DNA of 64,000 nt from assembly GCF_000369625.1 (NCBI RefSeq), contig NZ_KB850113.1:277850-341849 (forward strand), in the 5' to 3' direction. Below are positions 18,831-28,764 of the stretch, piece after piece (the first letter of the stretch is position 1; the number at the start of each line of letters is the position of its first letter). The position numbers and the translations under genes were made by a program. The notes under the pieces were generated by a model, which was given only the letters and a program-made list of their open reading frames with translations, was not told the origin of the DNA and searched no databases. This DNA comes from Acinetobacter variabilis (lineage in GTDB: Bacteria > Pseudomonadota > Gammaproteobacteria > Pseudomonadales > Moraxellaceae).

Positions 18831-19650
18831 TTTGATCCGCTAACTGCTGTTGTAGCATCTGTAAAATCTCTTGCCAGAGTGGGCGGATCGGTTCAAGCAA
18901 AGCCAGGTTATGTTGATACAGCACGACACAGGCAGCGACGCCGAGCAGTAAAGCAACTAGGCTGACCAAAAGGCCACGCTGCATTTTCTGACCAAGATAC
19001 CAGAGCGCTGTTAGTCCGGCCCCCATGATCATCCCGCCAATATGTGCGGCATTGTTAATTCCGCTGATCATGAAGCCCATCGCCAGGTTAAGGCCCATGA
19101 TCATTACCAGTGTCTTTTTATCCAGAATAAAAGGCTGACGGGGCAACATCGGCAGTAAAGACAGAACAGTCAGGGAGGCACCGAGACCCATGACTGCACC
19201 CGAAGCACCCGCACTAACACCCGGCAATAAGCCAGGATTGGCTACACCGCCTTCGATTAAGGCATAGCTGTCCTGGATGCTCATATAACCACTGAGTAAG
19301 CTGCCCATCAGGCCGGCACAAATATAAAGACCTGTAAAATAGACCCGGCCAAAAATTTGTTCAGCGACACTACCAAAAATATACAGTGCCCACATATTTA
19401 ACATCAGGTGAATTAAGCCAAAATGAAAAAACATGCTACTAAACAGGCGTATGGGTTCCGCTAAATACGTTAAAGGTGCATAATCTGCTCCCCAGCGAAT
19501 GGCATCTGGAGAACTGGGCTGTGTGATATCCATACCATTCAGAACCTGCCAGCTAAACAGGCCGACATTGATGCAGATCAAGAGTGCGGTCATCCACCAG
19601 AGCTGCATTTCAAGTTTGCGATGTGTTGTTGGGGGAGAATTTTCAGACAT
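18823..19650 (-). CDS. Rhomboid-family intramembrane serine protease (second copy, long form)
   Basis: A 275-residue inner-membrane protease. Catalytic residues are intact: S150 in GVSAGASGAVMG and H203 in INNAAHIGGMIMG, plus HFGLIHLMLNMWALY in helix 2. About seven hydrophobic helices are visible, including an extra C-terminal one, as in the longer rhomboid class; the first gene at 8234-8851 has about six. It is transcribed away from mtgA, with 77 bp between the starts. Substrate unknown. Confidence 0.94.
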   Translation of the reverse strand: MSENSPPTTHRKLEMQLWWMTALLICINVGLFSWQVLNGMDITQPSSPDAIRWGADYAPLTYLAEPIRLFSSMFFHFGLIHLMLNMWALYIFGSVAEQIFGRVYFTGLYICAGLMGSLLSGYMSIQDSYALIEGGVANPGLLPGVSAGASGAVMGLGASLTVLSLLPMLPRQPFILDKKTLVMIMGLNLAMGFMISGINNAAHIGGMIMGAGLTALWYLGQKMQRGLLVSLVALLLGVAACVVLYQHNLALLEPIRPLWQEILQMLQQQLADQTA

Positions 19651-19727
19651 GCTATTTTTTTGCTGTGATTGTATATTTCGAATAAGCTTAACACGAAAAA
19701 TTGAATTTTCAGGAGTAACGCGCTGAC

Positions 19728-20402
19728 ATGAAAGCCTTTCTGACCCGCACCCTTCTCGTGATTGTCAGTGTGATTTTACTTGTTCAACTGTGGATTTTTG
19801 CAAGTTTAGCCTGGTGGCGAACCAATCCGGTGAATACCACCATGATGATGCGGATTGATTATTGGACTGAGTCCTCCAAGCCCATTCAACATCAGTGGCG
19901 CCCTTATGATGAAATCAGTACCAATCTGAAACGGGCGGTAGTGACTGCAGAAGATGGAAAATTCATGCACCATCATGGCTTTGACTGGGATGGTATTCAG
20001 ACTGCGCTCAGCCGTAACAAGAATGAAGGCCGTGTCGTAGCCGGTGGGTCAACCATTTCCCAGCAGCTGGCTAAAAACCTGTTCCTCGTCAACAAGCGTT
20101 CATTCCTGCGTAAAGGTCAGGAAGCTGTTGCGACCTGGATGATGGAACGTATGTGGTCTAAAGAGCGTATTCTGGAAGTGTATCTTAACTCGATTGAGTT
20201 TGGAGACAATATCTACGGGGCAGAAGCTGCAGCCAAACATTATTTCGGTAAGACTGCAGAGAGCCTGACGCGTGATCAGGCCATCTTCCTGGCAGCGATT
20301 CTCACCAATCCAAAATATTTTGAAGATCATCGTAATGCATCAGCCCTAAAAGCACGTAAACGTATGATTCAGCGTTATATGCGCTATGCTGAAATCCCTT
20401 AA
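19728..20402 (+). CDS. mtgA: Monofunctional biosynthetic peptidoglycan transglycosylase MtgA
   Basis: Polymerises lipid II into glycan strands on the periplasmic face of the inner membrane. The 224 residues begin with a membrane anchor (about 5-28) and carry the glycosyltransferase-51 motifs: [16 protein letters not shown] with the catalytic Glu, [14 protein letters not shown], and [27 protein letters not shown]. There is no transpeptidase domain, and the length fits the family. A terminator follows. Confidence 0.96.
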   Translation: MKAFLTRTLLVIVSVILLVQLWIFASLAWWRTNPVNTTMMMRIDYWTESSKPIQHQWRPYDEISTNLKRAVVTAEDGKFMHHHGFDWDGIQTALSRNKNEGRVVAGGSTISQQLAKNLFLVNKRSFLRKGQEAVATWMMERMWSKERILEVYLNSIEFGDNIYGAEAAAKHYFGKTAESLTRDQAIFLAAILTNPKYFEDHRNASALKARKRMIQRYMRYAEIP

Positions 20403-20418
20403 ATAAAAATATCAAGAT

Positions 20419-20444
20419 AAAGCCCAAATATTTGGGCTTTTTTT
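20419..20444 (+). terminator. Intrinsic terminator after mtgA
   Basis: AAAGCCCAAATA / TATTTGGGCTTT stem followed by a run of T residues, 17 bp after the stop. Confidence 0.92.
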
Positions 20445-20513
20445 ATGAAAATGTCATTAATTTGAAGCATACTAAAAGCAATAAGTAAGACTTGAAAATA
20501 GCGTAGGTTTGAT

Positions 20514-22595
20514 ATGAATACGGCAGCCAGTACGACTTCGGCACCAACCGAATATACTTATAATGATCGTTACATTAATCGTGAACTGTCTATTCTGGAT
20601 TTCCATTTGCGAGTGCTGGAACAGGCGGTCGATCCTCTGCATCCTTTGCTGGAACGCATGAACTTTCTTTTGATTTTTTCACGTAATCTGGATGAGTTTT
20701 TTGAAATTCGTGTGGCTGGCGTCATGGAACAACTGGATTTGGGCAATGAAAGTCGCAGTCCGGATGGTTTGACGCCAAAACAAGTATTAGAACAGATTGC
20801 CGAAACTGCGCATGCCGCCATTGAACGTCAGTACCGTATTTTAAATGAAGAGATTTTGCCGAAACTGCGTGAGGAAGATATCTGTTTTCTGCGTCGTGGA
20901 GAGCTAACACCGGCACAATCGACCTGGGTGAAAAAATATTTTCAGGAGCAGGTTGCGCCAGTTTTAACGCCCATTAGCCTTGATCCGGCACATCCATTCC
21001 CACGATTGGTCAACAAATCTTTAAACTTTATTGTGACGCTAGAAGGGAAAGATGCCTTTGGCCGTCAGATTGATCTTGCGGTTGTTCCTGCGCCACGTTC
21101 ATTGCCGCGTGTGGTGCGTTTACCGGATGAACTGACTGATGGTAAAGAACATCATGTGATGTTATCCGCCATCATTCATGAACATGTGTCTGACCTGTTC
21201 CCGGGCATGACCGCGACGGGATGTTACCAATTCCGTGTTACCCGGAATGCCGATCTGGCCTTAAATGAAGATGTTGAAGACCTGGCCAAAGCCTTAAAAG
21301 GCGAGCTAAGTTCGCGCCGTTTTGGTCGTGCAGTCCGTCTGGAAGTGACTGAAAATTGTCCGCAGCATATTTATGAATATTTGCTGGAAGAATTTGATCT
21401 GGATGAAGACCAGCTCTATAAAGTCGCAGGACCAGTTAATCTGGCGCGATTACTGTCCAACTTCAAACGTCCACATTTACGTTATGATTCACATACGCCA
21501 ATTCTGCCTAAAGTACTAAAAAAATCTGAAAATGTTTTCAGTGCCATGCAGAAGCAGGATATTTTGCTACATCATCCATTTGAATCTTTTGCTCCAGTGA
21601 TTACGCTGTTACGTGAAGCGGCACGAGACCCTCAGGTGCTGGCGATCAAGCAGACACTGTACCGCAGTGGTCCAGATTCCGAGATCGTGCAGGTGCTGGC
21701 AGAAGCGGCCCGTAACGGTAAGGAAGTTACTGCAGTCATCGAGCTACGTGCACGTTTTGATGAAGAATCCAATATTGCAGTTGCCAACGTACTGCAAGAG
21801 GCGGGGGCTGTCGTGGTCTATGGCATTGTTGGCTATAAAACCCATGCCAAAATGATTCTGGTGGTACGCCGAGAAAATAACAAGCTGGTGCGTTATGTGC
21901 ATTTAGGAACCGGAAATTATCATGCGGGCAATGCACGGATTTATACCGATTATGGCTTGTTAACCACAGACAAAGATCTGTGTGAAGATGTGCATCGTAT
22001 CTTCCAGGAATTGACGGGAATGGGGAAAATGGCCAAGCTGAAAAAGCTGCTCCATGCTCCATTTACCTTGCATGCCCAGCTCATCAACTATATTGATAAT
22101 GAAATTGCCAATGCCAAAGCGGGCAAGAAAGCTCAGATTATCGTGAAGGTGAATGCTTTAACTGAGCTGCAACTAATCAATAAACTTTATGAGGCTTCAC
22201 AAGCGGGCGTACAGATTGACCTAATTATCCGCTCGATTTGCTGTCTACGTCCAGGCTTGCCGGGACTTTCAGAGAATATCCGGGTACGTTCAATCGTCGG
22301 CCGTTTCCTTGAACATACACGCGTGTTTTATTTTAGCAATAATGGCGATTCCCGCATTTATTGCTCAAGCGCGGACTGGATGGATCGTAACCTGTTTAAT
22401 CGTGTAGAAGCCTGTTTCCCGATTGAAGATGAAACATTGAAGAAACGCATTTACCAGCAAGGTTTATTAAATTACCTGAAAGACAATCAGCAGGCCTGGT
22501 TGTTACAAGGAGATGGAACCTGGGTGCGTGCCCAAGTTGCAGAAGGTGAACAACCGCATAATGCACAGCGTACCTTGCTGGAAACCTTTAAATAA
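20514..22595 (+). CDS. ppk1: Polyphosphate kinase 1
   Basis: Reversibly polymerises the ATP gamma-phosphate into long-chain polyphosphate. The 693-residue length matches the family. The N-terminal domain ([19 protein letters not shown]), head domain and two PLD-like catalytic domains are present. H444 in [12 protein letters not shown] is the expected autophosphorylated histidine, and the second active-site region is [19 protein letters not shown]. The gene stands alone, without ppx beside it. I see no Pho box in the 110 bp upstream, in contrast to the Pit gene. Confidence 0.97.
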   Translation: MNTAASTTSAPTEYTYNDRYINRELSILDFHLRVLEQAVDPLHPLLERMNFLLIFSRNLDEFFEIRVAGVMEQLDLGNESRSPDGLTPKQVLEQIAETAHAAIERQYRILNEEILPKLREEDICFLRRGELTPAQSTWVKKYFQEQVAPVLTPISLDPAHPFPRLVNKSLNFIVTLEGKDAFGRQIDLAVVPAPRSLPRVVRLPDELTDGKEHHVMLSAIIHEHVSDLFPGMTATGCYQFRVTRNADLALNEDVEDLAKALKGELSSRRFGRAVRLEVTENCPQHIYEYLLEEFDLDEDQLYKVAGPVNLARLLSNFKRPHLRYDSHTPILPKVLKKSENVFSAMQKQDILLHHPFESFAPVITLLREAARDPQVLAIKQTLYRSGPDSEIVQVLAEAARNGKEVTAVIELRARFDEESNIAVANVLQEAGAVVVYGIVGYKTHAKMILVVRRENNKLVRYVHLGTGNYHAGNARIYTDYGLLTTDKDLCEDVHRIFQELTGMGKMAKLKKLLHAPFTLHAQLINYIDNEIANAKAGKKAQIIVKVNALTELQLINKLYEASQAGVQIDLIIRSICCLRPGLPGLSENIRVRSIVGRFLEHTRVFYFSNNGDSRIYCSSADWMDRNLFNRVEACFPIEDETLKKRIYQQGLLNYLKDNQQAWLLQGDGTWVRAQVAEGEQPHNAQRTLLETFK

Positions 22596-22608
22596 CTCTA
22601 TGCAAACT

Positions 22609-22635
22609 AAAAAGGCTGATAATCCAGCCTTTTTT
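22609..22635 (+). terminator. Intrinsic terminator after ppk1
   Basis: AAAAGGCTG / CAGCCTTTT stem with T-run, 14 bp after the stop; on the minus strand it also serves the convergent regulator gene. Confidence 0.88.
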
Positions 22636-22643
22636 ATATTTTG

Positions 22644-23240
22644 TTAATTTTGAGAATGGATAAATGGATTCTCGAGTTTTTGATAGATTTTACGAATAGC
22701 AGCATAAATCTGGTAATCGTGCAGACTTAATCTGTTTTGAATTTCGGCCAAAGTCAGGTCTTGGCTGAAATACTTTAAAATCTGTACTTCAGTCTGATTT
22801 AAAAAATGTATTTTTGTTTCCTGACTCACTAAATAACGGGCTAATTCCGGATGTAAATCGGAACCACCTCGTAGGATGATTTTCAGGCTTGCTACTATTT
22901 TTGAAACAGGATGCGATGCAATCAGATATCGATCCACGCTAGATGACAAGAATAAATTAATCATTTCAGGTGAATCATCAGCTAAAACTGCAATCAGATG
23001 AGGAATCTGGATCCGGGTTTGAACCGTATACAGATGATTGAGTTGGGCTTTCTCATGAATCTCATATAGCACTAGATTGGGAAGATACTGTTCAATATGG
23101 GATTGAGCAGACAGATGATCGGTATAGGACAGCATATCCGGTTGATAACCGAGCTGTAGCAATGCAAGATCAAGATTGGAAGAGAGCGGTGGTGGATAAG
23201 GTTGCACCAATAATACAGGTGCGGGCAAAAATGAGGCCAA
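22644..23240 (-). CDS. LuxR/NarL-type regulator with a degenerate (pseudo-) receiver domain
   Basis: A 198-residue protein. Residues about 145-192 (FLNQTEVQILKYFSQDLTLA, then EIQNRLSLHDYQIYAAIRKIYQKL) match a LuxR-type DNA-binding helix-turn-helix. Residues 8-125 align with a receiver domain, but its chemistry is gone. The N-terminal acidic pair is replaced by QP (VLLVQPYPP), the phospho-acceptor Asp is Glu (PNLVLYEI, E60), and the conserved Lys near YLLKD is replaced (RYLIAS). Glu at that place often mimics phosphorylation, so it may be constitutively active. No sensor kinase is nearby. Start is TTG at 23240 with AGGA upstream; no better ATG is available. The 19-bp palindromic site lies just upstream. 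Confidence 0.8.
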   Translation of the reverse strand: MASFLPAPVLLVQPYPPPLSSNLDLALLQLGYQPDMLSYTDHLSAQSHIEQYLPNLVLYEIHEKAQLNHLYTVQTRIQIPHLIAVLADDSPEMINLFLSSSVDRYLIASHPVSKIVASLKIILRGGSDLHPELARYLVSQETKIHFLNQTEVQILKYFSQDLTLAEIQNRLSLHDYQIYAAIRKIYQKLENPFIHSQN

Positions 23241-23260
23241 AGAAATCTTATCCTGAGAGT

Positions 23261-23279
23261 AATTAATATACAGATGTAT
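23261..23279 (-). promoter_or_regulatory. 19-bp palindromic operator/promoter candidate (copy 2)
   Basis: The bases are identical to 7033-7051 (AATTAATATACAGATGTAT) and lie 21-39 bp before the start of the pseudo-receiver regulator gene. The position relative to the start codon matches copy 1. Autoregulation by the downstream regulator is one possibility. Confidence 0.5.
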
Positions 23280-23428
23280 TTTGGCTTAAATTATTCTAAC
23301 TGCAAATCCCAAGAAATAGGGATTTAATTTTTATATATTATAGATAGTTAAAGTTTAAAAATTAGTTTTTGGATCATTTTAATTGACTGAATGTATAGAA
23401 ATTTACTGTATCAGAAGACGCAGGCAAG

Positions 23429-23461
23429 AAAAAAGGAGCAATCTAAGTGCTCCTTTTTTTA
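23429..23461 (-). terminator. Intrinsic terminator of the rubA-oxyR operon
   Basis: AAAAAAGGAGCA / TGCTCCTTTTTT stem with a 7-nt loop, just downstream of the oxyR stop. Confidence 0.9.
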
Positions 23462-23472
23462 TTAGGACTTAA

Positions 23473-24381
23473 TTAAGCTGCATCGTGGGCAGTGATTTTT
23501 TGCAAAATTTGTAATAACACATCGAATTCGCTTTGTAGCGGTGTGCTCTTACGAGTGACCAACGCCAGAGTACGGCTTGGTGCAGCATTGATTGGATTAA
23601 TACGCAGATCCGGATTGGCTTTGATCATATTGGTATGCAGTGCAATTTCTGGCAACAGGGTAAAACCAAGATCAGCAGACACCATTTCGATCAACGTCGG
23701 TAATGAACTTGCTTTCAGGCGATGATCATTTTTGCGCTCACCAATTGGACAGGCACTCAATGCATGATCACGCAAGCAGTGGCCTTCTTCCAGAAGCATC
23801 AGGCGAGACAGGTCCAGATCTTCCAGAGATTTGGCTTGAGCCGCATTCTGGTCAGATTTGTGATGTACCAGATACAGATTCTCTTTGGCAATTTCAGCAA
23901 CTTTCAGGCTACGGGTATCGAAAGGCAGCGCTAGCACTACCATATCCAGATTACCATGCTCCAGTTTCTCTACAATTTTCTCACTTTGAGCTTCATGTAA
24001 ATGTAACTGGATTTTCGGTAGCTGCTGATGCACTTCATCCAGAAATTGTGACAGGATGAAAGGGGCAATCGTTGGAATAACGCCAAGATGCAGATCACCG
24101 GTTAATGGTTCACTCATTTCACGACTTAAACGCATTAAGTCCTGAGCATCAGCCAGTAGAACACGGGCACGTGCAACCACTTGTTCACCAAGCGGCGTTA
24201 AACGTACATTCTGGCGATCGCGTTCAACAAGAACGCCACCGAGTAAACGCTCCAGCTCCATAATACCGCCAGACAAAGTTGACTGGGTAACAAATGAGCG
24301 GCGAGCAGCTTCTGTAAAATGCAGCGTCTCAGACAGTGTTACGAGGTATGACAGCTGTCTTAGGGATGGTAATGCAGCCAT
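23473..24381 (-). CDS. oxyR: Hydrogen-peroxide-responsive LysR-type regulator OxyR
   Basis: A 302-residue LysR-family regulator. The N-terminal helix-turn-helix (LRQLSYLVTLSETLHFTEAA) is followed by the effector domain. The peroxide-sensing pair is C202 (LLEEGHCLRDH) and C211 (ALSACPIG), at the spacing known for OxyR (C199/C208 in E. coli). It is the last gene of the rubA-rubB-estB-oxyR operon, starting 13 bp after estB. The same operon is described in A. baylyi ADP1. Expected targets (catalase, Ahp) are not adjacent. Confidence 0.96.
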   Translation of the reverse strand: MAALPSLRQLSYLVTLSETLHFTEAARRSFVTQSTLSGGIMELERLLGGVLVERDRQNVRLTPLGEQVVARARVLLADAQDLMRLSREMSEPLTGDLHLGVIPTIAPFILSQFLDEVHQQLPKIQLHLHEAQSEKIVEKLEHGNLDMVVLALPFDTRSLKVAEIAKENLYLVHHKSDQNAAQAKSLEDLDLSRLMLLEEGHCLRDHALSACPIGERKNDHRLKASSLPTLIEMVSADLGFTLLPEIALHTNMIKANPDLRINPINAAPSRTLALVTRKSTPLQSEFDVLLQILQKITAHDAA

Positions 24382-24394
24382 AGTGTCCTAATGT

Positions 24395-25333
24395 TTATGA
24401 TTTAAAATGATCAGCAAATAATTCGCTAAGATATGGAATAAAATGTGGAGGGATATCATGCCCCATTCCATCAATTAATTCAAATTTAGCCCCTGAAATT
24501 GCTTTTGCAACAGCCTTACCATGACTAGGAGGCAGCAATCTGTCACGAGCACCATGAACCACCAGGGTCTCTTGTTGGATTTGCTTGTCCAGTTGCAGCA
24601 ATGAACCTGTACATAATATTGCTAAAAACTGTTGAAGTACACCCGCTGGATGGTAACTTCGCTTATATAGCTTACGGGCGGTCTGAATCGCTTCCAGATG
24701 ATTCACATAACCCGGCGAGCCAATAATGTTAAACAGTTTCAAGCTATGATCAACAATGCCATCTTCATCTGTGGAAGCGGGTTTGTCAATTAAACTAAAG
24801 AGTTGCTTTGGAAAAGGCGGGGGTAACAGTGGCTGGTTATTACTGGTAAACAGTAAGCCCATTTTTTTAACTTTATCAGGATAACGTGCGGCCAGAATCT
24901 GGGCAATCATGCCGCCCATAGAGGCACCGAGCACATAGACCTGACCCAGTCCCATTTTTTCAATCAGAAGATGTACATCATCTGCCATATCATACAGTGT
25001 ATAAGGCGCGCCCTGATTGCCTAAACCCAGTACAAAACGGCTCATCATTTTTAAGGTGTTTAAGCGAGGTCCTTTATGGTGAATCTTGGAAGATAAACCA
25101 ATATCCCGGTTGTCAAAACGCACCAGATGATAGCCCTGATCAATGAGAGATTTACAGAAGAAGTCCGGCCAGTACAGCATCTGTGCCCCAAGCCCCATAA
25201 TTAGCAGAATAGTCGGGTGTTCAGGATTTCCTCCGACTTCTACGTGCAATTCGATGCCACTGCCAAGATCGACCTTGGTTTCACGCATGAAAGCGGTATA
25301 CGGAGAATGATTGAACTGCAGGGCACTATGCAT
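24395..25333 (-). CDS. estB: Alpha/beta-hydrolase, EstB-type esterase of the rubredoxin operon
   Basis: A 312-residue cytoplasmic hydrolase (no signal peptide) with oxyanion segment LLIMGLGAQ, nucleophile elbow GASMGGMIAQ, acid in HGARDRLLP and catalytic His in DGMGHDIPP. The ATG at 25333 follows AGGAA. The gap to rubB upstream is 57 bp and to oxyR downstream 13 bp. In A. baylyi ADP1 the gene at this place is estB, an esterase co-transcribed with rubAB. The physiological ester is not known from sequence. Confidence 0.88.
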   Translation of the reverse strand: MHSALQFNHSPYTAFMRETKVDLGSGIELHVEVGGNPEHPTILLIMGLGAQMLYWPDFFCKSLIDQGYHLVRFDNRDIGLSSKIHHKGPRLNTLKMMSRFVLGLGNQGAPYTLYDMADDVHLLIEKMGLGQVYVLGASMGGMIAQILAARYPDKVKKMGLLFTSNNQPLLPPPFPKQLFSLIDKPASTDEDGIVDHSLKLFNIIGSPGYVNHLEAIQTARKLYKRSYHPAGVLQQFLAILCTGSLLQLDKQIQQETLVVHGARDRLLPPSHGKAVAKAISGAKFELIDGMGHDIPPHFIPYLSELFADHFKS

Positions 25334-25390
25334 GATATATTTCCTGATTAAAGGACATTTCGCTTAAAAAATGTCCTTTGTATTAAACAT

Positions 25391-26569
25391 CTAAACTGTA
25401 GCTGGAATCAAGTCAGGAACCTGCTTGGTCAATGCCAGGCGTTGTTTGGCAGCAGTGGCACCAAGCAGGACAAAACCACGTAAAGTACCGCTGGCATCAA
25501 AGGCTTTGGCCAGCATACCGTCATCAAACTCTTCATTTTCCCAAGTTACTTCGACATCAACCGGAGCAGGAAGGACAGTCAATGGCGCAGCTGGTGTTTT
25601 GACCGCAACTGGCATCGCTGGATAATGAACTGCAGTATGTTCGCCATTCAATGTTTTAGACAGGGCACGGGCCTGCTGCATGATTGGCATGACATATGGT
25701 AAAAGCATTCCGTTTACTTCCGCACAGTCGCCTACTGCATAAATGTCCGGTTGATTGGTTTCTAGTTTTGTATTTGTCAGAATCCCGCGACTGGTATGAA
25801 TATCGGCTTCTTTTGCCACAGAAATATTCGGCTGTAAGCCCACAGCAGACAGCACCACATCAGCAACTACCGACTGGCCATTGGCAAGTGTGACCAGATA
25901 ATCACCATTTTCAACTTTAGAGACTTTTTCGACTGTTGTCCCCAGTACAAAATGAATGCCCGTCTCTTCAAGATTTTGCTGGAAAGCATCTGCGACATGA
26001 GAAGGTAATAAGCGACCCAACGGTTGAGGTGCCAGATCAATCACGGTGACCTGATGATTAGTATGCTGCAAGTCATTGGCAAATTCACAGCCGATCAGGC
26101 CTGCGCCTAGAATCACCACACGTTTATCTTCACGGGCTGCCAGATTATGATGGAAAGCTTTATAGTCAGTCAGGTTATTCACCATATGAATATCGTCGCT
26201 CGCATCACCAGCAATGGCCAGGCGTACTGGATTAGCACCCACAGCCAGCACCAATTTAGAATAATCCTGTGAGCTTTCCTGACCGTCTTTTTCTAAAGTG
26301 AGCTGATGCTGTTCAGGATGAATCGTTTTGACCCAAGTGTTTTTTTCGATGCGCATTTGCAGCTGTGCTGACATTTTTTCTGCATCACCCAAAGGGATAT
26401 GTTCTGGCGCTTTGTTTCCTGCTAAAGCATTAGAAAGCGTAGGTTTTGCATAATTAGTCGCATCATCAGCACAAATCATGACAAGTTCATGGTCTGGGTT
26501 GAGTTTACGAAACTCACGGGCAACAGCATAACCCGCCATACCCGAACCAATGATGACGATAGGATGCAT
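25391..26569 (-). CDS. rubB: Rubredoxin-NAD(P)+ reductase RubB
   Basis: FAD enzyme passing electrons from NADH to rubredoxin, which feeds the membrane alkane hydroxylase. From the ATG at 26569 (392 residues), preceded by GGAG at 6 bp, the FAD site GSGMAGYAVA, NAD site GAGLIGCEFA and C-terminal FAD motif IYAVGDCAE are all present. The upstream ATG at 26581 overlaps that ribosome site. It follows rubA by 87 bp. No alkane hydroxylase gene lies in this window; in ADP1 alkM is also unlinked. Confidence 0.95.
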   Translation of the reverse strand: MHPIVIIGSGMAGYAVAREFRKLNPDHELVMICADDATNYAKPTLSNALAGNKAPEHIPLGDAEKMSAQLQMRIEKNTWVKTIHPEQHQLTLEKDGQESSQDYSKLVLAVGANPVRLAIAGDASDDIHMVNNLTDYKAFHHNLAAREDKRVVILGAGLIGCEFANDLQHTNHQVTVIDLAPQPLGRLLPSHVADAFQQNLEETGIHFVLGTTVEKVSKVENGDYLVTLANGQSVVADVVLSAVGLQPNISVAKEADIHTSRGILTNTKLETNQPDIYAVGDCAEVNGMLLPYVMPIMQQARALSKTLNGEHTAVHYPAMPVAVKTPAAPLTVLPAPVDVEVTWENEEFDDGMLAKAFDASGTLRGFVLLGATAAKQRLALTKQVPDLIPATV

Positions 26570-26656
26570 ACGATTCTCCATGCTTTTTTAAATTAATTTT
26601 TTCAGGTATAAAGGACATAAAAAAGACCATTAAATATGGTCTTTAAAAGAACATGA

Positions 26657-26821
26657 TTAGATTTCAATCATTTCAAAATCGACTTTAGAAACACCACAAT
26701 CCGGACAAGTCCAGTCATCAGGAATATCTTCCCATTTGGTTCCAGGAACGATTCCGTCCTGAGGCCAACCTTCTGCCTCGTCATAAATCCATCCACAAAC
26801 GATGCATTGATATTTTTTCAT
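26657..26821 (-). CDS. rubA: Rubredoxin RubA
   Basis: A 54-residue iron-sulfur electron carrier. The two cysteine hairpins that bind one iron are intact: CIVCGW (C6, C9) and CPDCGV near residues 39-42. The aromatic core (Y4, Y13, W37-like) is also typical. The start ATG at 26821 has GGAGAG upstream. It is the first gene of the operon and supplies electrons for alkane hydroxylation, reduced by RubB. Nearly identical in character to A. baylyi RubA. Confidence 0.96.
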   Translation of the reverse strand: MKKYQCIVCGWIYDEAEGWPQDGIVPGTKWEDIPDDWTCPDCGVSKVDFEMIEI

Positions 26822-27299
26822 ATAACTCTCCATAACTGACCAACTGTAGCTGTCAGCTTAAAATCCACAAATGGCAAGACCCTAAAGAATATGACTTTTA
26901 ATAGTAAACATATTTGGCTAAATTTTTACGCAGTTCTATTCATAAAGTAAAGCGAATAAAAGTTTAATCAGTGAAATTAACAGCATAAAGGGCAGTCCCC
27001 AGGTATTTCATTACTAGAAATATATTTAAGGTTAGGCAAAGAGTTGTATTTTTAGTTTTATAAAACACGCTTCTGGCTTAGATTTTAAGTTGTAGACCAA
27101 AGTCGGGCAGAAAATATGATTAAAATCAGATAACTTAGACTCAGCAAAGTCTTTATTAAATATTTTTTAAAATAAATTTAGTTATGTAAATCAATTTCTT
27201 ATTATTATTTTCTGCTTTATTATTGCACAGTCGTTGTTGTTACACATTGTTAATTTAGTTTAAAATTCACCTATTCCCTTCCTTGTTTAAAGATCTCCC
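26822..27299. other. Divergent intergenic region between rubA and apt (478 bp)
   Basis: AT-rich, with no convincing reading frame. It must contain the rubA operon promoter and the apt promoter. I see no clear operator or hairpin. Confidence 0.5.
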
Positions 27300-27842
27300 A
27301 TGAGCAATTTGTCTACTACTCTGTGGTCTCACATTCGTACTGTCCAGAATTTCCCAAAAACAGGCATTTGTTTCTTCGATTTGACTCCATTATTCATGAA
27401 TAATCTGGGTCCATTAACTGATGCTTTGATTGCCAGCATTCCTGAAGAAAAGCTAGCTGAAGTAGATAGCTTTGTGGCAGTAGAAGCACGTGGTTTTGTG
27501 CTGGCAAGCCTGTTGGCGCAGCGTACGGGCAAAGGCTTATTACTGGTTCGTAAAGCAGGTAAATTGCCGCCTCCAGTGGTAGGTGTAGGTTATAGCCTTG
27601 AATATGGTCTGGACCGTCTGGAAATGTCTGCAGAAGTTCAGGGACAAAAAGTGATTATTGTAGATGATGTTCTGGCAACTGGCGGTACATTAAAAGCAGT
27701 ACATGAGTTGGTTGAAAAATGTCAGCATCAGGTTCTAGGTGCGAGCATCTTCCTTGATCTGCCAGATTTACATGGTGAATTAGGCTTGGACATCTGGTCA
27801 GTACTTGATGATAAATCTCAGCCTGAAGCTGCAGTTGCTTAA
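27300..27842 (+). CDS. apt: Adenine phosphoribosyltransferase
   Basis: Salvages adenine to AMP using phosphoribosyl pyrophosphate. The 180 residues include the PRPP-binding loop VIIVDDVLATGGT and the conserved SFVAVEARGFVLAS and RKAGKLPPPVVG segments. The length is usual. The ATG at 27300 lacks a strong ribosome site but aligns with the family's N-terminus (LWSHIRTVQNFPKTGICFFDLTP). It is monocistronic with a terminator. Confidence 0.96.
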   Translation: MSNLSTTLWSHIRTVQNFPKTGICFFDLTPLFMNNLGPLTDALIASIPEEKLAEVDSFVAVEARGFVLASLLAQRTGKGLLLVRKAGKLPPPVVGVGYSLEYGLDRLEMSAEVQGQKVIIVDDVLATGGTLKAVHELVEKCQHQVLGASIFLDLPDLHGELGLDIWSVLDDKSQPEAAVA

Positions 27843-27854
27843 GTCTAGATGATT

Positions 27855-27885
27855 AAAAAAAGCCCCAACTATTGGGGCTTTTTTA
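27855..27885. terminator. Bidirectional terminator between apt and the YqiA-like gene
   Basis: AAAAAGCCCCAA / TTGGGGCTTTTT palindrome with runs of A and T on the two sides. Confidence 0.92.
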
Positions 27886-28389
27886 TTGCCGGATAAAATG
27901 ATATTCAATTTCCTGAATCAGGTCGTTAATCTGTTCGGGATATTCCAGACGATGATGACCACCTTCAATGGCATGAATTTGCATATAGTCTTCAAGCTGT
28001 GCCTGTGCTGCATGCATATCCAGAATTTCATCACCTAATTCCAGATAGGCCATTTGCGGAATATCATGCTGCAAATCACTGTCACAAATCGCAGGATAAT
28101 CATCGCGGAAATTCGGTTGCAAGCTAGGATTCGCGATCACACAAGGGATCTGATGAGCTTGTGACATTTTTAGCGCCCAATAACCGCCCAGACTGTGTCC
28201 GACCAGAATATCCGGCTTAATGGTTTCAACCATTTCGTGGTAGAAATCGGCTACCGACTGGTAGCTCAGATTGCGATAATCCACATCTATACAATATTTA
28301 TGCATTGAATCAATTGCATGAAATTTCGTGGCCTGTTTTGACGAATCCAAGCCATGAAAAAACAATATTTTAGACATATTTTTACTCAT
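27883..28389 (-). CDS. YqiA/YcfP-like alpha/beta-fold esterase
   Basis: A small (about 168-residue) cytoplasmic alpha/beta hydrolase. ILFFHGLDSS lies at the N-terminus, the nucleophile elbow is VGHSLGGYWAL, and the catalytic His is in EGGHHRLEY near the end. This compact, lidless layout is that of the YqiA (UPF0227) esterases. Start choice is uncertain: ATG at 28389, ATG at 28377, or a TTG at 28407; none has a strong ribosome site. It is convergent with apt. Confidence 0.85.
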   Translation of the reverse strand: MSKNMSKILFFHGLDSSKQATKFHAIDSMHKYCIDVDYRNLSYQSVADFYHEMVETIKPDILVGHSLGGYWALKMSQAHQIPCVIANPSLQPNFRDDYPAICDSDLQHDIPQMAYLELGDEILDMHAAQAQLEDYMQIHAIEGGHHRLEYPEQINDLIQEIEYHFIRQ

Positions 28390-28764
28390 TTTTATCGGAC
28401 ATGGCAAAGTCGTGGTCAGGGTGTTAAAACACTACCTTCTAATATGGTCATTATTGTAAAACGTCTATTTTGAGGAAGCAGTTAGCTATTGGTCTAAGCT
28501 GATACTGGATATAAAGGCATAATTTGTGCAGAAGGTTGGGATCTTGGACTTTCATCTAATAAAAGTTTGGCAATATTTTTAAAAAACCAATCATAAAATT
28601 CGAAACTGAAAATAATGCAAATCATTTGCCTTTAAGAATTTCATATATCCAGAAATTTTTCTCAAGAAAAGCCGCGTGTGGGAAGTCTTTACGCTACGAT
28701 TTGATGCAGATTTCTGCTATTCTATGCAACTTCTATTTTTTAACTAATCTTATCCGAGGCAGAG
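28390..28764. other. Intergenic region upstream of lysS (375 bp)
   Basis: No gene seen. It contains a perfect 13-bp palindrome, GCAAATCATTTGC (28617-28629), inside a weak Fur-box-like stretch, about 136 bp before the lysS start. The function is not established. Confidence 0.45.

Noticed and set aside
28611..28629. Fur-box-like sequence about 136 bp before lysS
   Set aside because: Only about 14 of 19 positions fit, it is far from the start, and lysS is not an iron gene; listed only as a palindrome in the intergenic entry.
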